A DNA stretch of 64,000 bases from Flectobacillus roseus (GTDB lineage: Bacteria; Bacteroidota; Bacteroidia; Cytophagales; Spirosomataceae). Positions within the stretch are counted from its first letter, which is position 1; every line of letters begins with the position of its first letter. Position numbers and translations under genes: made by a program. Below, one piece after another: positions 17,261 to 26,131 of this stretch. The notes beneath the pieces were generated by a model. That model was not told the DNA's origin. It ran no database searches and was given only the letters and a program-made list of their open reading frames with translations. The stretch is from the NCBI RefSeq assembly GCF_030056665.1, contig NZ_JASHIG010000011.1; one strand, 5' to 3'.

Positions 17261-17992
17261 TTACTGGCCTCCACCAGACTTAATTTCTTTCATAATTTTC
17301 TGACGACTTACACCCTCACTTGGCGCATCTTCGTAGGCCTTTTTATAATCATCTTTTTTCAAATCTCCACGTTTGATTGACTGAATAAACTGTGCCCATG
17401 CAAATGGATTGGTTAAGGTCATCAAAGGACTCGAAATAAAGTTACGATTGGCCATACTGTAAGTCATTTGATCAGAGAAGTTTCTAAAATTACCTGCTCC
17501 ACTCAAACCAGCTTTTAGCGCCAATACATTCAATTTAGATTGCTCCAAATTCTTCGCTAATGCCTTACGACCCGCCTGATTATCCAACTGCATTTCTAAA
17601 AATGCCTTTTTGAAATCTTCTTCTGTACTATATGGATATACCCTCACCTCGGCGAGCATTCTGGTTTCTTCAGCCATACGCACATAAGCTTGGTGTGTTT
17701 GCTCAATGTCTCTAGGAATGACATAATAGCGCTTTTTATAACCCACATACGAAAACTGAATTGTATCGCCAGGATATACATACAAGGCAAAATTACCTAA
17801 GTTATCTGTCAATGTACCTCTTCCTGAATTTGGGTTAAAGACATAAGCACTTGGCAAAAACTCTGAACTACGGTCTGCCACTACTCTTCCAGAAAATATG
17901 ACACTCTTATCCTGCCCCTGAGCAAAAGTCTTAACAGAAAATCCTGTCAAGAAGAGTATTAATATGGTAATATATCTAAATGCTAATCGCAT
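17261..17992 (-). CDS. secreted CarboxypepD_reg-like domain protein
   Basis: The 243-aa protein starts at the ATG whose complement is 17990-17992, giving a good signal peptide (MRLAFRYITILILFLTGFSV, cleavage near FAQ). A carboxypeptidase-regulatory-like beta-sandwich follows (about 30-115): FSGRVVADRSSEFLPSAYVF, GTLTDNLGNFALYVYPGDTI and FSYVGYKKRYYVIP. The rest is helical and unrecognised. Proteins with a lone domain of this type are frequent in Bacteroidota envelopes and are often of unknown role. The gene is convergent with the OmpA-family gene across repeat A. Confidence 0.8.
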   Translation of the reverse strand: MRLAFRYITILILFLTGFSVKTFAQGQDKSVIFSGRVVADRSSEFLPSAYVFNPNSGRGTLTDNLGNFALYVYPGDTIQFSYVGYKKRYYVIPRDIEQTHQAYVRMAEETRMLAEVRVYPYSTEEDFKKAFLEMQLDNQAGRKALAKNLEQSKLNVLALKAGLSGAGNFRNFSDQMTYSMANRNFISSPLMTLTNPFAWAQFIQSIKRGDLKKDDYKKAYEDAPSEGVSRQKIMKEIKSGGGQ

Positions 17993-18269
17993 GGTATAAT
18001 ATTTAATTTGAAATTTCAACGGATTGAATACGCAAACTTATACAATTTAAAGGATTAGACCTTGTAGTCCTGTGTTGGTTTAACAGTTTTTAACGTTTTA
18101 GCAAAACTCTGTTTGCTTTATAACACTAAAATAACAGATTAAGTGACAAAAGTAAAGCGTCTTTTTCAGATCTAAGTTCAATCTAATCTCAATAGGATTC
18201 AATCTTTTACATAAATCCTCTTTTATCACAAATACTAAGAAATCATTATGACTCACCCCTATAAAAGCA

Positions 18270-18310
18270 AAAGCGCCAATGTTTCATAAAGAAGAACATT
18301 GGCGCTTTTT
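18270..18310 (-). terminator. intrinsic terminator of cdsA
   Basis: AAAGCGCCAATGTT and AACATTGGCGCTTT form a 14-bp stem about 17 nt past the cdsA stop; the minus strand continues into a T-run (TTTTGCTTTTAT). Confidence 0.85.
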
Positions 18311-18326
18311 ATATTGCTTTTAGCAA

Positions 18327-19163
18327 TTAAAACATTTTCAAAAAGGTAATGATAAATGGTACTGACAATAACAAACCGTCGAATCTATCCAAAAATCCTC
18401 CATGACCTGGAATGGTTGAAGCTGAATCTTTGATTTTAATACTTCTTTTGAAAAGTGATTCAACCAAGTCGCCATAGGTACCAGCCACCACAATAATGGC
18501 ACCGCATACATACCATTGCCAATCTTGTAAATCATCGAAATATTGAGTTAGAACAAAAGAAACCATCATAGCGGCAACAAAACCACCGATACTTCCCTCC
18601 CATGATTTTTTAGGTGAAACTCTTTCGAACAATTTTGTTTTACCAAATTTTGTACCTGCAAAATACGCCCCTGTATCACTAGCCCAAAGTAAGAACAAAC
18701 AGCCTAGAGGACGTTGCCAGCTAAATCTGAAATCTGGTGTTAAGAAAGCCAAAATGATAATTAAAGCAAAAGGCAAAGCAACATAAATTACTCCTAAAAA
18801 AGTATAAGCGATATTCTTAAATGGCTTTTCATCTTCTGACTTGTAAAGCTTTATAAAAAATATCAAAGCCATAAGCGGAGACAACACATAATAATCTTCG
18901 TAAGGAATAATGCCTTTCTCTATCAAAAACGTAACTGTGACCAAAATAAACCCACAAAAAGTACCATAATACGTTAATGGCTCGTTGCCATCCAAACCAA
19001 GCAATTTATAAAATTCTAATTGTGCCAATACCGAAATCAAAGCAAATAAGACATAGAACGTCCAGTCGCTATAAATGATACAAAACAATAAAAATGGAAT
19101 TGCAATAACCGCAGCAATCACACGTTGCTGAAGATTGGACATACCCTGTAATTTTTCCTTCAT
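18327..19163 (-). CDS. cdsA: phosphatidate cytidylyltransferase
   Basis: The integral membrane enzyme makes CDP-diacylglycerol from phosphatidic acid and CTP, the branch point for phospholipid synthesis. The 278-aa protein has about eight TM helices. The family signature is complete near the C-terminus: SLFKRSIKIKDSASTIPGHG followed by GFLDRFDGLL. SPKKSWEGSIGG is the conserved preceding loop. The start may be the ATG at 19163 or the Met 7 codons downstream (19142), which begins nearer the first helix. A DUF2007-like gene lies upstream on the same strand, separated by a partial repeat. Confidence 0.95.
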   Translation of the reverse strand: MKEKLQGMSNLQQRVIAAVIAIPFLLFCIIYSDWTFYVLFALISVLAQLEFYKLLGLDGNEPLTYYGTFCGFILVTVTFLIEKGIIPYEDYYVLSPLMALIFFIKLYKSEDEKPFKNIAYTFLGVIYVALPFALIIILAFLTPDFRFSWQRPLGCLFLLWASDTGAYFAGTKFGKTKLFERVSPKKSWEGSIGGFVAAMMVSFVLTQYFDDLQDWQWYVCGAIIVVAGTYGDLVESLFKRSIKIKDSASTIPGHGGFLDRFDGLLLSVPFIITFLKMF

Positions 19164-19199
19164 CCTTTTTTTAATAAATTTAAAAATTTCATTTAGAAT

Positions 19200-19260
19200 A
19201 GCCTTTAAGTATTAGTGCTGAATTGTGAGTGATGAATTATGAATGTAGTTTGTTGATTAC
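19200..19260. repeat. partial GTGCTGAATTGTGA repeat
   Basis: The segment AGTGCTGAATTGTGAGTGAT at about 19213 matches the ends of the elements at 4696-4891 and 19571-19760, but no inverted partner is evident before the next gene. It appears to be a single arm. Confidence 0.5.
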
Positions 19261-19324
19261 AAACACCTTTTTTCTCCAATTTAATTTTGCATGAATACTC
19301 AAATAATTATATGAATTAAACTTT

Positions 19325-19546
19325 TTATTGCAGCGAATCCTGAAAACCGCCTTCATTTTCTAATAAAAACCTCGCCAAGGTAGCACGACTAGCTGGCACA
19401 TACAGTTCACATACACCCAATAGATACGAACTATCTCTTTTGTTAATCACAACTGCTTCTATCTGATGTTCTTCGACTAAATAGGCTTTTGCCAAATCTG
19501 TTTTAAAAGGACTATCAGATACATATATCTTCTGCCAATCGTTCAT
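19325..19546 (-). CDS. small DUF2007-like (putative signal-transducing) protein
   Basis: The 73-aa cytosolic protein reads IYVSDSPFKTDLAKAYLVEE near the start, then VVINKRDSSYLLG and LYVPASRATLARFLLENE. This is the pattern of DUF2007 proteins, a PII-like-fold family of about 70-80 residues annotated only as putative signal transducers. It lies upstream of cdsA on the same strand. No functional evidence is visible. Confidence 0.75.
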   Translation of the reverse strand: MNDWQKIYVSDSPFKTDLAKAYLVEEHQIEAVVINKRDSSYLLGVCELYVPASRATLARFLLENEGGFQDSLQ

Positions 19547-19570
19547 TATTTCAAATGGTTTATAAACTCA

Positions 19571-19760
19571 ATATTAATGCTGAATTGTGAATTACTAATT
19601 ATCAGTATTCTGCACTAAGGTTGTACGATGGATTTCTAATAATTTCGGATATTGGATTTCCGAAATCCAACATCCGAAATCCGAAATAAACAGTTTTCAT
19701 ATTCCTTCGTACAGCACTAATTATACATTCATAATTCAATACTAATATTTACCCTTATGA
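19571..19760. repeat. composite palindromic repeat (GTGCTGAATTGTGA outside, TCGGATATTGGA inside)
   Basis: The 229-nt gap between two minus-strand genes is almost entirely palindromic. The outer arms are AATGCTGAATTGTGAATTAC on the left and ACATTCATAATTCAATACTA on the right. Inside these, TGTACGATGGA and TCCTTCGTACA form a second inverted pair. The core is a long hairpin of TTTCGGATATTGGATTTC with GAAATCCAACATCCGAAATC. The core resembles those at 31680-31771 and 33342-33447. Confidence 0.7.
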
Positions 19761-19775
19761 TGTCCAGCCGACTCA

Positions 19776-20705
19776 CTATTCAATTTTCAGTGCGGTATCT
19801 TGATAAATTTTTCTAAAAATTACCACCGATAACAAGGCCGAAGGCAAGGCTATCGTCAAAGGTACAGAATCTGTTTCTACTATATTTACTTCCAAAACGC
19901 CAATTTTATACAAATAGCTCATTAGAATCGTAAAACCGTTGTTCACAAAATGTGCCCAAATAGGCAAGCTCAAACTTCCTGACCAATAGTACAAATATCC
20001 GAACATAGCACCAAGTAGCATGCGAGGGATTAATCCGTAAAACTGAAAATGGATAAAGCTAAACCAAAATGCAGCTACCCAAATAGCCAAATGAGGGTTA
20101 TTCCACTTTTTCAATAAGATATTTTGTAAAACTCCTCTAAACAGTAACTCTTCACTAATAGCGGCCGTTCCTGCCACTACCACAAGGGCTACTACAAACT
20201 GAGGAAACGACTTAAAGTCAGTAAAATACAAAGTAATTTTCTTGGCAGCCTCCTCGCTTTCCTGCATCCATTGCTCTAATCCTTTCAGAGCACTAGGCAA
20301 CTGAATTGACTTATTCCACTCTATAAACAACGAGTCGAATGGCATAAAACCTATAACTAATATGAGCACCAAAACCCAGACCAACGCCGTAGGCTGGCGA
20401 AGGCTCCACTGATTGATTTCCTTATTTTCGACGTATTTCCAAAAAACCAAGGCAGAAAGAATGAATGGAATAGGCGTACTAAGTGCTTGTAGGAGCATCA
20501 TAGCATACCATGCATCTGGATAACGATCTGGATTTGCCTGAAAAGTAGCGAATTGCGCCATCGGCACACCAGTCATATTGGAGAAAACAGCTAGCCCAAT
20601 TGCCGAACCAACCGCCAGAAAAACAAGGGTTAATCCAAACAAAATCAAAACTTTAGCGAAAAGGGGTCTGTCAGTTTGTGACGAAAAAGTATCAAATTGT
20701 GCCAT
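19776..20705 (-). CDS. CPBP-family intramembrane metalloprotease-like protein
   Basis: The 309-aa membrane protein has about seven or eight TM helices. The signature EELLFRGVLQNIL supplies the conserved Glu-Glu and Arg of the CPBP (CaaX protease/bacteriocin-processing) family. The following motifs are FSFIHFQFYGLIPRMLLG, with the conserved His, and LPIWAHFVNN near the C-terminus. These proteins are thought to be intramembrane endopeptidases, but bacterial substrates are mostly unknown. The gene is divergent from dusB. Confidence 0.88.
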   Translation of the reverse strand: MAQFDTFSSQTDRPLFAKVLILFGLTLVFLAVGSAIGLAVFSNMTGVPMAQFATFQANPDRYPDAWYAMMLLQALSTPIPFILSALVFWKYVENKEINQWSLRQPTALVWVLVLILVIGFMPFDSLFIEWNKSIQLPSALKGLEQWMQESEEAAKKITLYFTDFKSFPQFVVALVVVAGTAAISEELLFRGVLQNILLKKWNNPHLAIWVAAFWFSFIHFQFYGLIPRMLLGAMFGYLYYWSGSLSLPIWAHFVNNGFTILMSYLYKIGVLEVNIVETDSVPLTIALPSALLSVVIFRKIYQDTALKIE

Positions 20706-20807
20706 ATTGGTTGTAAATTTACAGCAAAATTGTGAGTTTGATAATTCTAAAAGACTGTTTGTTATAGGAATTTACCAAAACCTAGCACATACAGACAAGA
20801 ATTGAAT

Positions 20808-21806
20808 ATGGCAAAGATAAGAAATATAGATTTAGGCGAGTTTCCACTTTTGCTTGCCCCGATGGAAGACGTATCCGACCCTCCCTTCAGAGCGGTTTGC
20901 AAAGCCAACGGAGCCGACCTAATGTACACTGAATTTATTTCCTCGGAGGGCTTGATTCGTGATGCTGCAAAGTCAGTACAAAAATTGGACATTTTTGAGT
21001 ACGAACGACCAATTGGGATTCAACTTTTTGGCTCGGATATTGAAACCATGAGAGCTTGTGGTGAAATTGCGACCAAAGCAGGTCCCGATTTGATTGACAT
21101 TAATTACGGATGTCCTGTAAAACAAGTAGCCTGTAAAGGTGCTGGCGCTGCCTTGTTACAAGATATTCCGAAAATGGTAGCCATGACAAAAGCTGTGGTC
21201 GAATCTACCCATCTACCCGTCACTGTAAAAACACGTTTGGGCTGGGACGAATCAACCAAAAATATCGAAGATGTAGCAGAAAGACTTCAGGACATTGGTA
21301 TCGAAGCCTTGACGGTTCATGGGCGTACTCGCGTACAGATGTACAAAGGCGAGGCAGATTGGACTTTGATTGGAAAAATTAAAGAGAATCCTCGCATCAA
21401 AATTCCTATTTTCGGAAATGGAGATATTGATTCTCCAGAAAAAGCCTTAGCATATAAAAATCGTTATGGTGTCGACGGCATCATGATAGGCCGTGCCTCT
21501 ATTGGGTATCCTTGGATCTTCAACGAAGTCAAGCATTTCTTAAAAACAGGCGAGCATCTAGCGCCACCAACTATTCAAGACCGCATAGATGTCTGTAAAC
21601 ACCACCTTGATTTCAGTATCCGCTGGAAAGGCAACCATGTCGGTATTGTTGAGATGCGCCGTCATTATGCTAATTACTTTAAGGGAATACCACATTTCAA
21701 AGAATTTAGAATGCGTCTTGTAACTGCCTTTAGTTATGACGAAATCTTAGAAATATTAGCCAATGTACAAGCATTTTATAATCAAGGAGAGCTTGTTGCT
21801 GAGTAA
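20808..21806 (+). CDS. dusB: tRNA dihydrouridine synthase
   Basis: The 332-aa flavoenzyme reduces specific uridines in the tRNA D-loop. The TIM-barrel N-terminus reads LLAPMEDVSDPPFRAVCKAN. The catalytic cysteine is in NYGCPVKQVACKGAGAAL, followed by VKTRLGWDES, LTVHGRTRVQMYKG, IFGNGDI and GIMIGRASIGYPWIF, all in family order. Length is normal. The ATG at 20808 is preferred over 20802 because the sequence from MAKI onwards matches the family start. Confidence 0.93.
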   Translation: MAKIRNIDLGEFPLLLAPMEDVSDPPFRAVCKANGADLMYTEFISSEGLIRDAAKSVQKLDIFEYERPIGIQLFGSDIETMRACGEIATKAGPDLIDINYGCPVKQVACKGAGAALLQDIPKMVAMTKAVVESTHLPVTVKTRLGWDESTKNIEDVAERLQDIGIEALTVHGRTRVQMYKGEADWTLIGKIKENPRIKIPIFGNGDIDSPEKALAYKNRYGVDGIMIGRASIGYPWIFNEVKHFLKTGEHLAPPTIQDRIDVCKHHLDFSIRWKGNHVGIVEMRRHYANYFKGIPHFKEFRMRLVTAFSYDEILEILANVQAFYNQGELVAE

Positions 21807-21841
21807 TTCGGTATAGTTTTTGACTACATTGTTACTTTAGG

Positions 21842-21866
21842 GCGTATGAACTCAAGGCTCATACGC
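21842..21866 (+). terminator. weak hairpin after dusB
   Basis: GCGTATGA and TCATACGC form an 8-bp stem 36 nt after the stop codon. There is no T-run, so termination is uncertain. Confidence 0.4.
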
Positions 21867-21906
21867 TCTGTAACCCAGAATCCATCCTAAGTAGAAATTT
21901 TAAGCT

Positions 21907-22464
21907 GTGAAAAGGCTAATACTATCAACCCTTATTCTTATAGGGCTGAGCCATATAATTGAGGCACAAAAACTACACCCGATTTATCTTTACTTTGCCC
22001 ATGGCTCCGATCTAAACAAGGATAAATCTACTCGCATTCTCGAAAATAGTCCGCAACTCTTTAGTATCGGACTCGAAAAACGTATAACCAAAAGTCCATA
22101 CTATGGATTAGGTGTTCAGTATGTTCAATTTACCTCAGAATTTACCGATTTTAAGCAACTTAGTTTCAGAGGCTACCAGCATTTTGGAGAACTAACCAAT
22201 TCTGATGAGGCCAATATTGATCCATATTTTGGAGCAATGTTAGGTAGCGATTATTATCAAAAACAATTTGCTCCTACTGTTGGTATTCTTTTGGGTATCA
22301 GAGTGATGGTACGTTCTTTTGTTGGTATTCACTTCGAAATTGGCACATCTTCTTCTTCGCATAATAGTGGAACAATCTTTCAAATGGGTATTACGAGTTG
22401 TTTTAAAAGCGGTATAAAACTTCCCTCCCGCACTCGCAAAGGCACAGATTGCCCTAGATTCTAA
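21907..22464 (+). CDS. small secreted protein of unknown function, possibly outer membrane beta-barrel
   Basis: The 185-aa ORF begins with GTG and a signal peptide (MKRLILSTLILIGLSHIIEA). The body alternates short hydrophobic strands with aromatic ends (YYGLGVQYVQFTSEF, FGAMLGSDYYQKQFAP, GIHFEIGTSSSSHNS), as in small porin-like barrels. The last 15 residues are basic and unlike a barrel end. I do not recognise a family. The gene is isolated between dusB and a transporter. Confidence 0.6.
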   Translation: MKRLILSTLILIGLSHIIEAQKLHPIYLYFAHGSDLNKDKSTRILENSPQLFSIGLEKRITKSPYYGLGVQYVQFTSEFTDFKQLSFRGYQHFGELTNSDEANIDPYFGAMLGSDYYQKQFAPTVGILLGIRVMVRSFVGIHFEIGTSSSSHNSGTIFQMGITSCFKSGIKLPSRTRKGTDCPRF

Positions 22465-22650
22465 TGCAGTAGCACTTACTTTTAGGTACACACAGCTTCT
22501 ATATTGTTGATTTCTTTCCTTGTATTTCTTTCTTTTTCAAATTTCGGAAACTCTAATTCAATTTTTAGTTGTTAAAAAAGCATTAACTTGTTATTGCTAA
22601 TTGTTTTGCTGTACGATGTACGGTCAAAGCTTCATTCAACATTATTTCTT

Positions 22651-23538
22651 ATGAGCAACACTACTACCAAATCCACTTCTGCCATTGCTTGGTTTTTATT
22701 AATATTATTAGCCTTAGTTTGGGGAAGCTCTTTTATACTTGTCAAAAAAAGTCTTCATGTATTCCAAGCGTCACAAGTAGGTTCACTTCGCATCTTCGCA
22801 GCATTTTGCTTTTTTGTACCCATTTTTTTGTATAACCTCAAAAAAATTCCTTTCAAGGATTGGTATAAATTTTTGATTGTAGGATGTCTAGGAAATCTCT
22901 TTCCTGCTTTTCTTTTCTCTTTGGCAGGGACAAAACTAGATAGCGCTATTTCGGGAGCTTTGAACTCAACAACACCTCTTTTTACCTTGGTGATTGGTGG
23001 ATTATTTTTCAAAAATCGTATTAGCAAACGACAATTCTACGGTATTATTCTGGGATTTGTGGGTGCTTTAATGTTGGTTTTGGCAGGAAAAGAAAAAATC
23101 TCCATCAACCTGTATGCGTTATTGGTTATTCTGGCAACTCTTTTGTATGGCATCAACCTACAGTTTACCAAAAAATATCTTACCAATATCGGTCTTGACT
23201 CTTTGGTAATTACGAGTTGCATTTTTATGACCATTGGACCAGTATCGGGTGTAGTTTTATTCAGTTCAGACTTTGTAGAAAGGCTCTCTATGGAAGGTGC
23301 ATTGCCAGCTTTGGGTTATGGAGTCTTGCTTGGGGTAATGGGTTCTGCCATTGCAATGGTGTTGTTTAATAGACTGATTCAGATGACTTCAGCCGTTTTG
23401 GCGAGTTCAGTTACCTATCTCATTCCAATTGTTGCGATGATATGGGGCGCACTCGACCACGAAGCTATACTTATTGAGCACTATTTAGGTATGTCAATTA
23501 TTTTAGTTGGTGTATATTTGGTCAATAAAAGTTCGTAA
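22651..23538 (+). CDS. EamA/DMT-superfamily transporter
   Basis: The 295-aa membrane protein has ten predicted TM helices in two EamA repeats. The first repeat opens with LILLALVWGSSFILVKKSL and the second contains ALLVILATLLYGINLQFTK and LLGVMGSAIAMVLFNRLI. Drug/metabolite transporter family members export amino acids, purines or other small metabolites; the substrate is not predictable here. The ATG at 22651 is chosen because the upstream 21 codons do not resemble the family start. Confidence 0.9.
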   Translation: MSNTTTKSTSAIAWFLLILLALVWGSSFILVKKSLHVFQASQVGSLRIFAAFCFFVPIFLYNLKKIPFKDWYKFLIVGCLGNLFPAFLFSLAGTKLDSAISGALNSTTPLFTLVIGGLFFKNRISKRQFYGIILGFVGALMLVLAGKEKISINLYALLVILATLLYGINLQFTKKYLTNIGLDSLVITSCIFMTIGPVSGVVLFSSDFVERLSMEGALPALGYGVLLGVMGSAIAMVLFNRLIQMTSAVLASSVTYLIPIVAMIWGALDHEAILIEHYLGMSIILVGVYLVNKSS

Positions 23539-23559
23539 CAAAACAAAATTAAAGGAGCC

Positions 23560-24057
23560 ATGTTAAAAGCAAGTGTAAATAATAAGACCTACGATATTCA
23601 ACAAAATGCCACAGAAACCCTCCTCAACGGAGAACCTTTTGGCTGGGATTTTGCCAAAACACAGGACGGAAATTTCAGTATTTTGTACAATAACCGTTCG
23701 TTCAATGCCGAGGTAATCGAGGCAGATTATACTAGTAAGAGTTTTGTCTTAAAAATTAATAACTCGGTTTATACGGTTGGCGTAAAAGACCGTTTTGATA
23801 TTTTGCTTGATCAATTGGGTATGAGCAATGCAGCCTCTTCAAAAGTAAATGACCTCAAAGCACCAATGCCAGGCTTGGTTGTTGATGTTAAAGTTTCGGT
23901 TGGGGATGCTGTCAAAAAAGGCGATACTTTATTGATTTTGGAAGCCATGAAAATGGAAAATGTACTAAAAGCTACTGGCGATGGTAAGGTAAAAGCCATC
24001 AAAGTAGCTGCACGCGAAAATGTTGAGAAAAATCAAGTAATGATTGAATTTGAATAA
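23560..24057 (+). CDS. biotin carboxyl carrier (biotinyl/lipoyl domain) protein
   Basis: The 165-aa protein ends in a biotinyl domain (about 95-165): LKAPMPGLVVDVKVSVGDAV, the biotinylation motif EAMKMENVLKA with the acceptor Lys, and IKVAARENVEKNQVMIEFE. The N-terminal part is a small beta-rich domain common to the carrier subunits of Bacteroidota acyl-CoA or methylmalonyl-CoA carboxylases and decarboxylases. No carboxylase subunit gene is adjacent in this window. It starts 21 nt after the EamA gene and may be co-transcribed. The specific carboxylase it serves is unknown. Confidence 0.88.
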   Translation: MLKASVNNKTYDIQQNATETLLNGEPFGWDFAKTQDGNFSILYNNRSFNAEVIEADYTSKSFVLKINNSVYTVGVKDRFDILLDQLGMSNAASSKVNDLKAPMPGLVVDVKVSVGDAVKKGDTLLILEAMKMENVLKATGDGKVKAIKVAARENVEKNQVMIEFE

Positions 24058-24113
24058 AATCATCCGTAATATTCCTAGATTCAACCATTTACTAACACTT
24101 TTGATAAATACTC

Positions 24114-24150
24114 AATAGCCCAATTACATATTTTACGTAATTGGGCTATT
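24114..24150 (+). terminator. intrinsic terminator of the biotin carrier gene
   Basis: AATAGCCCAATTAC pairs with GTAATTGGGCTATT across a short loop and runs into TTTTG, about 57 nt after the stop codon. Confidence 0.85.
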
Positions 24151-24203
24151 TTTGTGTGCATGCGAGTTCGCAAATCGCTAAGCTATCAGATTATGGTCCA
24201 TAA

Positions 24204-24350
24204 ATGAAAAAGTTATTTGTTATTAGTATATCAGTTATTGGATTGCATTCATAATCATAGGGATACTATCCAAGTGAACCAGAGATATACGCTTCATTTA
24301 AGCTTTCCTGTTACTTATATGGTGCAGGAATAAAGATAAAAATCATTTAA
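24204..24350 (+). pseudogene. possible relic of a small secreted-protein gene
   Basis: An ATG at 24204 starts a signal-peptide-like MKKLFVISISVIGLHS, cut off by TAA at 24252 and TAG at 24258. The same frame then stays open (GYYPSEPEIYASFKLS and on) to a stop at 24348-24350. The leader resembles that of the secreted protein at 21907. A decayed paralogue is plausible, but chance cannot be excluded for so short a stretch. Confidence 0.3.
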
Positions 24351-24388
24351 CTTCAAATCGGGGCTATTCCAAACTAAAAAACTTTGTT

Positions 24389-24396
24389 TATCTTTG
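24389..24396 (+). promoter_or_regulatory. candidate -7 box of pyrH
   Basis: TATCTTTG matches the Bacteroidota TAnnTTTG consensus and lies 21 nt upstream of the pyrH ATG, giving a very short leader. No clear -33 box was found. Confidence 0.5.
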
Positions 24397-24417
24397 CGAC
24401 CGAAAAAAAAAATTCTC

Positions 24418-25128
24418 ATGGACAAACCCAAGTACAAAAGAATTCTTCTTAAGCTCTCAGGTGAAGCCCTCAGTTCAGATGGCGAAGTTCTCGAACCTTC
24501 AATTTTGGAGCAATATGCCCAAGAAATCAAGAAAATACACGATTTAGGTGTCGAAGTTGCCATTGTAATCGGTGGCGGTAATATCTTCCGTGGCGCAAGT
24601 GCTGCCAAAGTTGGTATCGACCGTGTACAAGGTGATTATATGGGTATGTTGGCTACAGTAATCAACGGTATGGCTATTCAGGCTTCTTTGGAGAAGCATG
24701 GCATGTTTACCCGTTTGATGACTGCTGTCAAAATCGAAGCTGTTTGCGAACCTATGATTCGTCGTCGTGCTATTCGTCACCTAGAAAAAGGAAGAATTAT
24801 TATTCTCAGTGCCGGAACTGGTAACCCTTATTTTACAACTGACTCTGCGGCAGCACTTCGTGCTATCGAAATCGAAGCTGATGTTGTACTCAAAGGAACA
24901 CGTGTAGATGGTGTATATACTGCTGATCCAGAAAAAGACCCTACAGCTACACGTTATTCACAGCTTTCATTTGCTGAGGCTTTAGGTAAAGGTCTAAAAA
25001 TTATGGACGCAACAGCGTTTACGCTTTGCCAAGAAAATAAACTCCCTATTATCGTATTCGATATGAACAAACCAGACAACCTTACTAGGCTTGTTCAAGG
25101 TGAAGATGTAGGAACTTTTATTAGCTAA
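24418..25128 (+). CDS. pyrH: uridylate kinase
   Basis: The 236-aa cytosolic kinase phosphorylates UMP to UDP in pyrimidine nucleotide synthesis. Family motifs appear in order: YKRILLKLSGEALSSDGE, VAIVIGGGNIFRGA, the uridine-site region DYMGMLATVINGMAIQ, ILSAGTGNPYFTTDSAA and KGTRVDGVYTADPEKDP. The ATG at 24418 gives the standard start MDKPKYKR. It precedes frr as in many bacteria, although an intrinsic terminator separates the two here. Confidence 0.96.
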   Translation: MDKPKYKRILLKLSGEALSSDGEVLEPSILEQYAQEIKKIHDLGVEVAIVIGGGNIFRGASAAKVGIDRVQGDYMGMLATVINGMAIQASLEKHGMFTRLMTAVKIEAVCEPMIRRRAIRHLEKGRIIILSAGTGNPYFTTDSAAALRAIEIEADVVLKGTRVDGVYTADPEKDPTATRYSQLSFAEALGKGLKIMDATAFTLCQENKLPIIVFDMNKPDNLTRLVQGEDVGTFIS

Positions 25129-25144
25129 CAAATAACCTTCAAAC

Positions 25145-25192
25145 ATCGGATAGTCCAAAGTAGTTTTACCTTGGGGCTGTCCGATTTTTTTT
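25145..25192 (+). terminator. terminator between pyrH and frr
   Basis: ATCGGATAGTCC and the mostly complementary GGGGCTGTCCGAT form a stem followed by an eight-base T-run, 16 nt after the pyrH stop. The stem contains G-U pairs, so it may allow read-through into frr. Confidence 0.75.
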
Positions 25193-25242
25193 GAAAGTCT
25201 CTAGCGAACTATTTGAATTTCACAACCCACTCATTACAACAA

Positions 25243-25803
25243 ATGGAAGAAATAGAATTTTATCTTGATGCTGCCAAAGAAACAATGGATGGCGCTATGA
25301 AGCACCTAACTATTGAGCTAGCCAAGATTCGTGCAGGAAAGGCAACTCCCGCTATGCTCGACGGGATTCAGGTGGAATACTATGGTATGATGACACCGCT
25401 AACGGGTGCTGCCTCAATTGCAACGCCTGACGCTCGTACAATCGTAGTGAAGCCTTTTGAGAAAAAAATGATTGCAGAAATTGAAAAGGCTATCCGTAAC
25501 TCAAATATTGGTCTATCACCAATGAACGATGGTGAGGTAATTCGCTTAAACTTGCCACCAATGACAGAGGAAAGACGTAAAGAATTGGTAAAAAAGGCAA
25601 AAACTGAAATCGAAACAGCTAAAGTTAACGTAAGAAAAGTTCGTCAAGACGCGAACGATTCTATCCGTAAATTGAAAAATGATGGGGTCTCTGAGGATGC
25701 TATCAAAGCTGGTGAAGAACGTGTACAAAAGCTGACAGACAACTATATCACTAAAGTGGAAGCTGTTTTTGTAGAAAAAGAAAAAGATATTATGTCGGTA
25801 TAA
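25243..25803 (+). CDS. frr: ribosome recycling factor
   Basis: The 186-aa protein splits post-termination ribosomes together with EF-G. It has the all-family features: AMKHLTIELAKIRAGKATPA, IATPDARTIVVKPFEKKM, IRNSNIGLSPMNDGEVIRL and TEERRKELVKKAK, ending in a long helix. The ATG at 25243 gives the usual length; the ORF extends 10 codons upstream to a weaker start that is not conserved. Confidence 0.96.
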   Translation: MEEIEFYLDAAKETMDGAMKHLTIELAKIRAGKATPAMLDGIQVEYYGMMTPLTGAASIATPDARTIVVKPFEKKMIAEIEKAIRNSNIGLSPMNDGEVIRLNLPPMTEERRKELVKKAKTEIETAKVNVRKVRQDANDSIRKLKNDGVSEDAIKAGEERVQKLTDNYITKVEAVFVEKEKDIMSV

Positions 25804-25883
25804 TGGTGATGTTTTGAAACTTTTTCAAGGTATCCTATCCGTGATTATAAGACCGTTTGTACATCATTAGAATGTTCGAACAC

Positions 25884-25936
25884 TAAAACCTCCTTGTTAT
25901 TTTGTATGTCTAGGCATATAAAAAACAGGAGGTTTT
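25884..25936 (+). terminator. intrinsic terminator of frr
   Basis: AAAACCTCC, some 80 nt past the frr stop, pairs with GGAGGTTTT after a long loop, extended by GTT/AAC, and is followed by further T residues. The rest of the 25804-26131 gap shows nothing recognisable. Confidence 0.7.
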
Positions 25937-26131
25937 TTATATGCCGTTTCTTTGGAACTCAACCTAGTTTGTACGTACTATTCAATCTTTGAAATCTTCG
26001 ATTTTAACCATACTCTCAAGGTTCTTCTGTAACCTATATGACTATTTGGATACTTTATCCTTTTCTCTATTTCTTTTCTACACTTTTTTGCTATATTACC
26101 TCAATTCTTTTTCAAAAAACCTTTTGACCTC

